From Nocardioides sp. WS12 (GTDB taxonomy: Bacteria; Actinomycetota; Actinomycetes; Propionibacteriales; Nocardioidaceae): a stretch of 64,000 nucleotides of DNA. The stretch covers positions 1,364,001 to 1,428,000 of the forward strand of contig NZ_CP053928.1 of the NCBI RefSeq assembly GCF_014108865.1, written 5' to 3'. Positions within the stretch are counted from its first letter, which is position 1. Each line of letters begins with the position of its first letter. Below the pieces are notes generated by a model. That model had not been told where the DNA came from. It made no database searches and saw nothing but the letters and a program-made list of their open reading frames with translations. This document shows positions 49,675 through 56,269 of this stretch, piece after piece. The position numbers were made by a program, and so were the translations under genes.

Positions 49675-50286
49675 TCACCTCACGAGGAAGATCAGCGGGA
49701 AGAGGACGAGCCAGAGCAGGTCGACCATGTGCCAGAAGCAGGCGCCGCCTTCGAAGAAGACGAACTGACCCCTGGACAGTGACGCCTTGCGTGCCATCAG
49801 GACCATCACGGTCAGCACGATCAGTCCGAGAATGAGATGGAAGGCGTGCAGGCCAGTCAGGACGAAGTAGTACATGTAGAAGTCGCTGGTTTGGGGCGTG
49901 ATCCCGTGGCTGATCTTCTCGGAGTACTCCAGCACCTTGACGCCCAGGAAGCCGGCGCCACAGAACCAGGCACCGATCAGGAGTCTCGGCGTCCAGGAGT
50001 GGTGGTCGGCCGAGCGGATCGAGCGCATCGCCAGGACGACGAGGAAGGAGCTGAGCAGCAGCAGGACCGTGTTGAGGGCCCCGTAGTTCTGATTGAGTTG
50101 GGCCTGGTCTGCAGCGAAACCGCTGGGGTCGGAGATCCGGGCTTGCAGGAAGACGCAGAAGAAGACAGCAAAGACGCACATGTCGCCGAAGATGAAGATC
50201 CAGGTCCCCTCCTCGCCAGGCACCCGGCGCTTCGGGTTGTCTTCGCCAGCGTCCGGCGCGAGCAGGTCAACCTCGAGGCCGGCCAT
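49675..50286 (-). CDS. norE: NorE/cytochrome oxidase subunit III-like protein (second copy)
   Basis: 203 residues, five spans. PGEEGTWIFIFGDMCVFAVFF (PGEEGTWIFIFGD), GVKVLEYSEKI with the conserved Glu, VLTGLHAFHLILGL, and FWHMVDLLWLVLFPLIF. It is a paralogue of the protein at 39604, diverged enough to suggest an old duplication. ATG overlaps the P7 stop (TGATG). As at the other locus, no catalytic oxidase subunit accompanies it. Confidence 0.87.
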   Translation of the reverse strand: MAGLEVDLLAPDAGEDNPKRRVPGEEGTWIFIFGDMCVFAVFFCVFLQARISDPSGFAADQAQLNQNYGALNTVLLLLSSFLVVLAMRSIRSADHHSWTPRLLIGAWFCGAGFLGVKVLEYSEKISHGITPQTSDFYMYYFVLTGLHAFHLILGLIVLTVMVLMARKASLSRGQFVFFEGGACFWHMVDLLWLVLFPLIFLVR

Positions 50287-51056
50287 CAGAGGAACGCCGT
50301 CTCGAGGTCGCGTTCTTTTGCGGCTCCGGAACGCTGGTCATCCTCCTGGCCGCGCAGCGCGCGGAAGAGGAGCCAGCACTGGATGGTGATCCAAACGCCG
50401 AACAGGGTCAGCGGTGACCAGAAGACGAGCAGGCCGTTCCATGCCAGGGGGCCGGTCTTCGGAATGAACGCGAACGCACCGGCTTCGAACATCACGGTGA
50501 TCCAGAGCGACAGGTAGCCCCACCAGCGGGGGAAGGGATTGTTTGACACCAACTGGGTCGCCGGTCGGAGGGCCAGGACGGTCACGCCGACCCACATGAA
50601 GATGTAGTACTGGTCGGTCGTAGTGAGGGTGAGCAGGCCGATCTGGTGTGCGAGAGCGGTGATCTCGGGCTCCCGGTCGGCGGTGAAGGCCGCCGCGCCC
50701 CAGAAGATCGGAGGCAGCGCGAGGAACAGGGACATCAGGGCACCGCTGACCAGGGACAGCGCGCTCCAGATCTTCGCTCCACCGGTCTCCACGCGGGCCA
50801 TCTGGATGGCCACGACAGCCAGGATCGGCATCATGAACGCGCCGGTCCAGCCGGAGATCACGGCGCCCCAGCGGATGCTCGTTGAATGGTCGCGATAGAA
50901 CTCCGAGACGCTCTCGGCAGACCAGTCGGCGCTCGGCGGCGGAACCATGCGCATCAGAAAGATCAGCGCGAGGGCGTAGGCGACGGCGAGCCCGATTCCC
51001 CACCACAGGATGGCGCGTTGGCTCTTCACTGAGAAGAGGGACGTCGTGGCGGACAT
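50286..51056 (-). CDS. Six-TM membrane protein, seven-copy family (copy P7)
   Basis: 256 residues with six spans. The most diverged copy but still recognisable: MVPPPSADWSAESVSEFYRD...IRWG, AAFTADREPEITALAHQIGLL, FPRWWGYLSLW and FIPKTGPLAWNGLLVFW. First gene of the second P - norE-like - norF-like operon. The divergent promoter region at 51105-51209 contains both a regulon palindrome and a partial copy of the 37068 inverted repeat. Function unknown. Confidence 0.77.
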   Translation of the reverse strand: MSATTSLFSVKSQRAILWWGIGLAVAYALALIFLMRMVPPPSADWSAESVSEFYRDHSTSIRWGAVISGWTGAFMMPILAVVAIQMARVETGGAKIWSALSLVSGALMSLFLALPPIFWGAAAFTADREPEITALAHQIGLLTLTTTDQYYIFMWVGVTVLALRPATQLVSNNPFPRWWGYLSLWITVMFEAGAFAFIPKTGPLAWNGLLVFWSPLTLFGVWITIQCWLLFRALRGQEDDQRSGAAKERDLETAFL

Positions 51057-51104
51057 GGGTGTGCTCCTCGGGAAGGCAGGACGTGGTGCTCGTCACGCTA
51101 ACAA

Positions 51105-51137
51105 GTCATACGACAATTGTACATAGTTTGTCGCGAC
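51105..51137. promoter_or_regulatory. Partial copy of the 37068 inverted repeat
   Basis: GTCATACGACAA and TTTGTCGCGAC flank 10 bp, close to the arms of the perfect repeat at 37068-37105. It lies 49 bp before the P7 start at 51056. Confidence 0.4.
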
Positions 51138-51184
51138 GTCGTATCTCAAAATCTTCAAAAGAAGGCGTGACGGCGCTCCGATAC

Positions 51185-51209
51185 TTATGAGACAGTGTGA
51201 CTCAAATAA
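51185..51209. promoter_or_regulatory. Regulon palindrome, site K
   Basis: TTATGAGAC and CTCAAATAA arms form a near-symmetric dyad with an AGTGTGA centre. It lies 17 bp before the lytic transglycosylase start. A second TTTTGAGAT half-site on the minus strand is at about 51141-51152. Confidence 0.6.
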
Positions 51210-51226
51210 CAAGTCCGGAGGTCACG

Positions 51227-52324
51227 ATGAACGCCCTGCACCGTCAAGCGCCCAGCCATCCGTGGGTGCGCAGAGGAGCCGCGTTGCTCCCGTTGGTCCT
51301 GGTCTCGGCGACGTGGACGGCCAACGTCAGTGGCGTCGGTGGTCCGTCCGCCGGGACATCAGTATCGAAGCACAATGTGTCGCGTGCCCCGGTGCAGGTG
51401 CCGGACGTCGAGGTGGAGCCCGCCGCAAGCGTGGCCCGGCCGATTGCCTCCGGGGGTCGGGGGCCGGGAGTGGTCCGGACCGCGGCCGCGGTGCAGATCC
51501 CGGCCGCTGCGCTCGCGGCTTACCAGCGGGCAGCGACGGTCATCGCCTCCGCTGACGAGAACTGCCATCTCGCGTGGCCGCTCCTCGCAGCGATCGGGCG
51601 GGTCGAATCCGACCATGGCCGCGCCGGGGGGAGCGTTCTCGATGACGAAGGCGTGGCGCGGCCGGCCATCGTCGGGATCCGTCTGGATGGCCGGCGAGGG
51701 ACGTCGCTCATCTCGGACACTGACGGCGGTCGGTACGACGGCGACCGCAGCTTCGACCGCGCCGTCGGTCCGCTGCAGTTCATCCCCACGACCTGGGGGG
51801 TCGTGGGGGTGGACGCTGACGGTGACGGCGCCCGCAACCCGCAGGACATCGACGATGCCGCGCTGGCGGCAGGGGTCCACCTCTGCTCCGGCACGGGCCA
51901 CCTGGGCCGAATGGCCGACCAGCGCCGGGCCCTTCTGCGCTACAACCATTCCGGCGCATACGTCCGGCTCGTGTTGTCGACTGTGCGCTCCTATGAGGCC
52001 TCAGCGGACAGCTCTGTTGCCGGCTACCTGGTTGCGCAGGGTTCCTCGCTGCGCGGGCACCGCAACGAGCGGTCGAACCCGACCCGAACCCGGGCAACGG
52101 CTGTGCTTGAACAACCCTCACCTGGCCGAGACGATCGGCCCGCCGAATCGTCAGGATCGCGGCCAGAACCTGTCGATCCGACTCCGAAGCCTGCCCCGAC
52201 CGCGCCGTCGAACGACCTGGTCACTCGTGTTGGGAAGGTCCTGGAGTGCGCGGTCCAGGGCTTGGTCTCGCTGCTCCAACGGACATCTGCGGGCAACTGT
52301 GTCGCCGGTGTCCTGACGCCATGA
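51227..52324 (+). CDS. Secreted lytic transglycosylase
   Basis: 365 residues. An N-terminal signal/anchor (about 13-33) is followed by a low-complexity linker, then a transglycosylase catalytic domain: the catalytic Glu in LLAAIGRVESDHGR near 123, GPLQFIPTTW near 190 and a DADGDGARNPQDIDDAA segment like those of MltB/actinobacterial peptidoglycan lytic enzymes. The C-terminus is Pro/Arg-rich. It cleaves peptidoglycan outside the membrane. GGAGG precedes the ATG. It carries a regulon palindrome right upstream, although cell-wall enzymes are not expected in a catabolic regulon; perhaps it opens the wall for assembly of the envelope-spanning importer. Confidence 0.85.
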   Translation: MNALHRQAPSHPWVRRGAALLPLVLVSATWTANVSGVGGPSAGTSVSKHNVSRAPVQVPDVEVEPAASVARPIASGGRGPGVVRTAAAVQIPAAALAAYQRAATVIASADENCHLAWPLLAAIGRVESDHGRAGGSVLDDEGVARPAIVGIRLDGRRGTSLISDTDGGRYDGDRSFDRAVGPLQFIPTTWGVVGVDADGDGARNPQDIDDAALAAGVHLCSGTGHLGRMADQRRALLRYNHSGAYVRLVLSTVRSYEASADSSVAGYLVAQGSSLRGHRNERSNPTRTRATAVLEQPSPGRDDRPAESSGSRPEPVDPTPKPAPTAPSNDLVTRVGKVLECAVQGLVSLLQRTSAGNCVAGVLTP

Positions 52325-52534
52325 TCCATCCCAACCCGATCCGCGAGGAGGGCTCGAGGCCAGCCGCCGCGTGGTGGTGCGGGGGACTCGAAAGAGGGCG
52401 CCGCCTCCATCGAGTTTTCACATAGGATTCCCATAGATCACTGGGGCGATTGGCCGTTGGCAGGGGATTCCCATACCTCAGACCGACCCGCCGCGACACG
52501 GTCCGACATCGAACGGCGGGGCGAGCACGATGAC
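52325..52534. other. Non-coding stretch with a short direct repeat
   Basis: No gene is supported. GGATTCCCATA occurs twice, at 52425-52435 and 52465-52475, 40 bp apart. Nothing else is recognised. Confidence 0.4.
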
Positions 52535-52579
52535 AAAAGCGCAGGTCACGAGCCGATTCGGCTCGCTCACCTGCGCTTC
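52535..52579 (-). terminator. Terminator of the tRNA-Arg gene, displaced by an IS element
   Basis: A 20-bp near-perfect stem with a GATTC loop; on the minus strand it ends in GCGCTTTTGTC, a U-rich tail. Read from the tRNA side it would lie a few nt past the tRNA 3' end, but the IS481 element now sits in between. Confidence 0.75.
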
Positions 52580-52593
52580 TGCTTCGGTGCCCC
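52578..52593. repeat. 16-bp direct repeat, left copy (target-site duplication)
   Basis: TCTGCTTCGGTGCCCC. The identical copy at 53977-53992 spans the 3' end of the tRNA-Arg gene. The two immediately flank the IS element. Confidence 0.85.
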
Positions 52594-53976
52594 TGAACAG
52601 CTTCGGTTGATGGGTGACAGATCAATGTCGGTTGATCGTTGACACTCAGTCTTGAACTTTACGGCGGCGTTGGCCGCCGGGGACTTGGGCTCGTTTGACT
52701 CTCACCTCCCCTGTGTTGGTCCGGGCTTGGGTGCGCAGGAGGTGGTCGCCGTCGTAGAACTGCAAGACGTCGTCGGTGACCCAGACGTCGATGTTGCGAC
52801 CTGCGGCTGCGACGCCGAGACAGACTTGTTGCCAGTTCACGCAGACCACGCCGAGCTTGCTGGCGCGCCGCGCTACCCAGGTCCCCTCACCGCGTCCGGT
52901 GTCGGGATGACCGGATTCCCTGGTCGTTCGGGTCGGACGGATCGTGATGGCCGGTGCGACCTGCTCACGGAAGAACCGCGACGAGGGGGTGGCCATGTCG
53001 AGTGCCTGATGTGGCCGGTTGGCGTTGTAGTCAGCGACCCACTCGTCCAGTTCGCCTTGGGCTTGCTCGAGGCTGGCAAAGGTCCGGTCGGTACGGAACT
53101 CGGTGCGCAACGCGCGGTGGAACCTCTCGATCTTCCCTGTGGTCGTGGGGGAGCGTGGCTGGGTCAGACGGTGGGTGATCCCGTTCTCGCGACAGATCCG
53201 GTCAAAGAGCACCTCGACCGGCGGCCGGTTGAACCGGCCGGTGAAGACCTTCCCGTTGTCGGTGAGGATCTCCTCAGGAACTCCGTAGGTGCGCAGGGCT
53301 AGGGCCAGGCCGTCGCACACCCGTTGGGAGGACTCGCGCAGCATCAAGAACGCGCTGACACAGAACCGGGAGTGGTCATCGACCCCGGTCAGTGCCTTTG
53401 CCCGGCGGCCATCGGCCAGCGCGAAGCCGCCGACCACGTCCATCTGCCACAGCTCCATCGGCTTGCCGCGTTCCCACCGTTTCCACTTCCGGTCCCGCGG
53501 ACGTCGGGCGGCCGGGTCGATCAGCGACATCCGGACCAGTGCCCGGTAGACCGCTGAGGCAGAGGGCAGCGGTTCCACGTCCCTCTTGTCGAGTTCGTAG
53601 ACCAGCCGTTTGGGTCCCCAGGTTGGATGCAAGCGCCGTAGTTCGGCGATGGCGACCTCGACGACTCCTGGCATCTGATGTGGGCATGACCTGGGTCGGT
53701 GCGAGGCATCGCCGAGGTTCTCCAGCCCGCCGGCTTCGTACTTGCCCAGCCAGGCATGCAGTGTCTGCCGCGAGACCCCGAACCGGGCCGCGACGTCCTT
53801 GACCGTTTCGCCGTCGCTGATCACTGCCAGCACGGCCTGATAACGCTGTTCAGCCACACTCATCTCCCGCATTCCGGGAGTGTCAAGCCTCAACCGGAGC
53901 AGCCGTCAAGCATCAGCCGAACATGTGTAAGGCCTCAGCCGAAGGCGAACTGTCAACCTTCAACCGATGCAACACA
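52594..53976 (-). mobile_element. IS481-family insertion sequence, complete (about 1.38 kb)
   Basis: One intact transposase gene is flanked by imperfect terminal inverted repeats of about 27 bp, both beginning TG and both containing TCGGTTGA. A motif like TCGGYTGANGSTTGACA occurs twice at the left end (52603-52620, 52628-52645) and four times at the right end (53880-53897, 53903-53920, 53925-53942, 53950-53967), spaced 22-25 bp, probably transposase-binding sites. It is bracketed by perfect 16-bp direct repeats. Exact ends are inferred from the alignment of the two termini and the abutting direct repeats. Confidence 0.85.
52646..53872 (-). CDS. IS481-family transposase
   Basis: 408 residues from the ATG at 53872. 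N-terminal helix-turn-helix (VKDVAARFGVSRQTLHAWL, residues about 25-45) and an rve integrase core with the DDE triad: first Asp in WQMDVVGGF near 143, second in TDNGKVF near 204, Glu in GKIERFHRAL near 243. It uses an RNase H-like fold to cut and join DNA at the element ends. There is no frameshift or stop, so it may be active. A start three codons downstream (MSVAEQ) is an alternative. Confidence 0.93.
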   Translation of the reverse strand: MREMSVAEQRYQAVLAVISDGETVKDVAARFGVSRQTLHAWLGKYEAGGLENLGDASHRPRSCPHQMPGVVEVAIAELRRLHPTWGPKRLVYELDKRDVEPLPSASAVYRALVRMSLIDPAARRPRDRKWKRWERGKPMELWQMDVVGGFALADGRRAKALTGVDDHSRFCVSAFLMLRESSQRVCDGLALALRTYGVPEEILTDNGKVFTGRFNRPPVEVLFDRICRENGITHRLTQPRSPTTTGKIERFHRALRTEFRTDRTFASLEQAQGELDEWVADYNANRPHQALDMATPSSRFFREQVAPAITIRPTRTTRESGHPDTGRGEGTWVARRASKLGVVCVNWQQVCLGVAAAGRNIDVWVTDDVLQFYDGDHLLRTQARTNTGEVRVKRAQVPGGQRRRKVQD

Positions 53977-53992
53977 TCTGCTTCGGTGCCCC
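53977..53992. repeat. 16-bp direct repeat, right copy (target-site duplication)
   Basis: Same sequence as 52578-52593. It covers the last five acceptor-stem bases, the discriminator and ten trailer bases of the tRNA gene. Confidence 0.85.
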
Positions 53993-54059
53993 AGGCAAGA
54001 GTCGAACTTGCGACCTTTCGCTTAGGAGGCGGCTGCTCTATCCACTGAGCTACTGGGGC
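53987..54059 (-). tRNA. tRNA-Arg (anticodon CCU)
   Basis: 73 nt cloverleaf: acceptor GCCCCAG/CTGGGGC, D-stem GCTC/GAGC, anticodon loop CTCCTAA (anticodon CCT), T-arm GCAAG-TTCGACT-CTTGC; CCA is not encoded. The anticodon stem pairs only its three inner positions (CGC side to GCG); positions 27-43 and 28-42 are G-A and C-A mismatches, which is unusual. It decodes AGG, a rare codon in high-GC genomes. An IS element sits at its 3' end. Confidence 0.88.
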
Positions 54060-54269
54060 TGGCGGTGGACCATCTTGTCAGGTCGAAGTGTTCTGCCGCG
54101 AAGCGGATTGGGCCCACGGCCGCCGAGCGGGGAGAATGGGTGGATCCACCGCCGGTCTTGGACCGGACCGTACGGTGGGCCAGGCGCGAGGAAGCGCTGT
54201 CGGTTGCTCTCGGAAGCACCGGAAGAATCCGCAGTCCCGCCCCGAGGCGGCCGCACGACCAGGTGATCG

Positions 54270-55583
54270 ATGACGCAGGACGAACGCACTCGCCCGATGG
54301 CGGGTGAGCAGAGCCCGCCGGGCGGAGCCCGCCGGGTCGCCACGTCACGCGCCGAACACCGTCCCAAGGCGGATCGCGGTGCTCGTGGTAGTGGCGCGCG
54401 CAACCGTGGTCGTCGCAAGGCCCCGCAGCCGGGCAAGACCGTCTTCAAGGTGATTGCCACCAGCCTGCTCGCGCTCGGCATGGCCACCGGTGTCGGCGTC
54501 GTCATGGTCTACAACAACTGGAACAGCAACCTCACCGTCGAGAGCCTCGCGGACCAGGTGAAGAACCGGCCCGAGAAGGTCGCCACCGGTCCCCTCGACA
54601 TCCTGGTGATGGGCGACGACACCCGCTCCGGTGAAGGCAACGACATCGACGGCGAAGGTGGTGGCGGGTCCGACACCACGATCCTGTTCCACCTCTCGGC
54701 CGACCGGAAGTTCGCCTACGGGATCTCGATCCCGCGCGACACGGTCGTTGACCGACCCGAGTGCTACAAGAAGAACGGGGACATCATCCCCGCCCAGCCG
54801 GCTGCCCAGTGGAACGCTGCCTATTCGGTCGGCGGACCGGCCTGCACCATCCAGCAGGTCGAGCAACTCACCGGCATCCGCGTCGACAACTACATCGTCG
54901 TCGACTTCAACGGCTTCAAGGACATGGTCGACGCCCTGGGTGGTGTCGAGGTCTGCATCCCCGAGGACATCGAGGACGAAGAGCACGGCATCACGCTGAA
55001 GGCCGGTACGCGCGAGATCAAGGGACAGCAGGCGCTCAGCTACGTCCGGGTCCGCCACATCGGCGACGGCACCGACCCGCAGCGGATCAAGCGCCAGCAG
55101 GCGTTCATGGCCTCCATGATCAGCAAGGCAGTCGCGGCCGACACCCTCGCGCAGCCGGTGAAGCTGACGAAGTTCGTCAACGCGACGACCAGCTCGCTCA
55201 AGACCGACTTCAAGAACATCGCCCAGCTCGCCGACATCGCTGCTTCGTTCAACGGCATCGGGCTGGACAACATCTCCTTCGTCACGACGCCGTGGGTCTA
55301 CTCCACGTCCCAGCCGGGCCGGGTCGAGTGGACCTCCGCGGTCAACAAGCTGTGGCGCCTGGCGCGCACCGACCGTCGCCTGACCAAGGAGTACCTCGGC
55401 GACTCGATCAGCGCCGGTGAGAACACCGACGGATCGTCGTCGGCCTCGGGCAGCGCGAGCCCCCCGGCTTCCGGGACGACCGATCCGACGGATCCCACGG
55501 ACACCGCGTCGCCGGGCGGCGAAGCGACCGACGTGCCCCAGGGCATGTCCGACGACGCCCGCGCCCGCGCAGGTCTGTGCTGA
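54270..55583 (+). CDS. LytR-CpsA-Psr (LCP) family cell-wall glycopolymer ligase
   Basis: 437 residues. A basic cytoplasmic N-terminus (about 1-57), one membrane span (about 58-78) and an extracellular LCP domain: DILVMGDDTRSGE near 110, SIPRDTVVDRP near 157, VVDFNGFKDMVDALGGV and GQQALSYVRVRH. LCP enzymes attach teichoic-acid-like or arabinogalactan polymers to peptidoglycan from lipid carriers. The C-terminal tail is Ser/Thr/Pro-rich. The stop overlaps the start of a 55-residue reading frame. Confidence 0.93.
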   Translation: MTQDERTRPMAGEQSPPGGARRVATSRAEHRPKADRGARGSGARNRGRRKAPQPGKTVFKVIATSLLALGMATGVGVVMVYNNWNSNLTVESLADQVKNRPEKVATGPLDILVMGDDTRSGEGNDIDGEGGGGSDTTILFHLSADRKFAYGISIPRDTVVDRPECYKKNGDIIPAQPAAQWNAAYSVGGPACTIQQVEQLTGIRVDNYIVVDFNGFKDMVDALGGVEVCIPEDIEDEEHGITLKAGTREIKGQQALSYVRVRHIGDGTDPQRIKRQQAFMASMISKAVAADTLAQPVKLTKFVNATTSSLKTDFKNIAQLADIAASFNGIGLDNISFVTTPWVYSTSQPGRVEWTSAVNKLWRLARTDRRLTKEYLGDSISAGENTDGSSSASGSASPPASGTTDPTDPTDTASPGGEATDVPQGMSDDARARAGLC

Positions 55584-55750
55584 TGGAGCCCGAGTGGAAG
55601 CGCAAGCAACGCCTCGCCGAGATCTTCGGTGATGTCCTGCCGACCGTGACCTCGGACGAGAAGGACCCGCCGTCACCCGTGAAGGACGGCGACGACACCG
55701 CGTCCGAACGCTGGCTGAAAGCACAGGTGCCGCCTCACCACGGAGGGTGA
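55583..55750 (+). CDS. Small hypothetical protein (55 aa)
   Basis: Begins in the LCP stop codon (TGATG) and encodes a 55-residue charged, soluble peptide: MEPEWKRKQRLAEIFGDVLP, then an acidic middle and SERWLKAQVPPHHGG at the end. No domain or membrane segment. The overlap, codon use like the neighbours and a terminator spanning its stop codon suggest it is a real last gene of the LCP operon. Function unknown; possibly a regulator or partner of the LCP enzyme. Confidence 0.6.
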   Translation: MEPEWKRKQRLAEIFGDVLPTVTSDEKDPPSPVKDGDDTASERWLKAQVPPHHGG

Positions 55751-55758
55751 GACGGCAC
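55727..55758 (+). terminator. Intrinsic terminator overlapping a stop codon
   Basis: GTGCCGCCTCACC / GGTGAGACGGCAC stem, 13 bp with one mismatch and a 6-nt loop. It includes the last codons and stop of the 55-aa gene. Confidence 0.65.
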
Positions 55759-55877
55759 GTGCGCAGAGTCTGCTGGTCGAGCGTGTCTTCGGTGTAGTGG
55801 GGAGCAGCAAGCTGCTCGGATGACACCTCCCGCCACGCTGCCGACAGGCTGGGTGCTGCGGGAGCTGACGCTCTCCG

Positions 55878-56213
55878 TCAGCGGGTGGCGAGCGAGTCGC
55901 GGATCTGCGTGAGCAGTTCGACCTCGCTCGGGCCGGCGGGCGCGTCCGGGAAGAAGCGCTCCTTGGCCTTGGTGTAGGGCGTCACGACCAGGAAGTAGAC
56001 GATCGCTGCGAGGATCACGAACGCGATGACCGAGTTCATGAACGCACCGAAGTAGGTCCTGTCGCTGAAGACGTCGTCCATGGCGTCGGGCAGCAGGTCG
56101 GTCAGCCAGGCGGTGAAGGTGGTGACGACCCTGCCGAACGCCGTGGCGATGATGAAGGCGACGGCGATGTCGACCAGGTTGCCCTGGAGCAGGAACTTTC
56201 TGAATCCAGCCAT
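55878..56213 (-). CDS. mscL: Large-conductance mechanosensitive channel
   Basis: 111 residues. MAGFRKFLLQGNLVDIAVAFI is the MscL N-terminal helix and TM1 (FLLQGNLVDIAVAFI), with the second span FMNSVIAFVILAAIVYFLVV and the cytosolic helix SEVELLTQIRDSLATR. It forms a pentamer that opens under membrane tension to release solutes. The periplasmic loop is short compared with E. coli MscL. Start at 56213 gives the normal N-terminus; an in-frame ATG upstream would add 24 unrelated residues. Confidence 0.93.
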   Translation of the reverse strand: MAGFRKFLLQGNLVDIAVAFIIATAFGRVVTTFTAWLTDLLPDAMDDVFSDRTYFGAFMNSVIAFVILAAIVYFLVVTPYTKAKERFFPDAPAGPSEVELLTQIRDSLATR

Positions 56214-56269
56214 TTGTGTCTCCTCTGTCCCGAGATCTCTTTGATGAGGCGTTCTGAGCAGACAGCAAC

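Noticed and set aside
910..51209. KstR/KstR2 cholesterol regulon sites
   Set aside because: The palindrome core GAGAC..GTTC differs from KstR (AAC..GTT) and KstR2 (CAAG..CTTG) operators, and no kstR-like regulator or sterol ring-cleavage gene is present.
52578..53992. Integrative element with attL/attR at a tRNA gene
   Set aside because: The 16-bp repeats at a tRNA 3' end look like attachment sites, but only an IS481 transposase lies between them and there is no tyrosine or serine recombinase. A target-site duplication is simpler.
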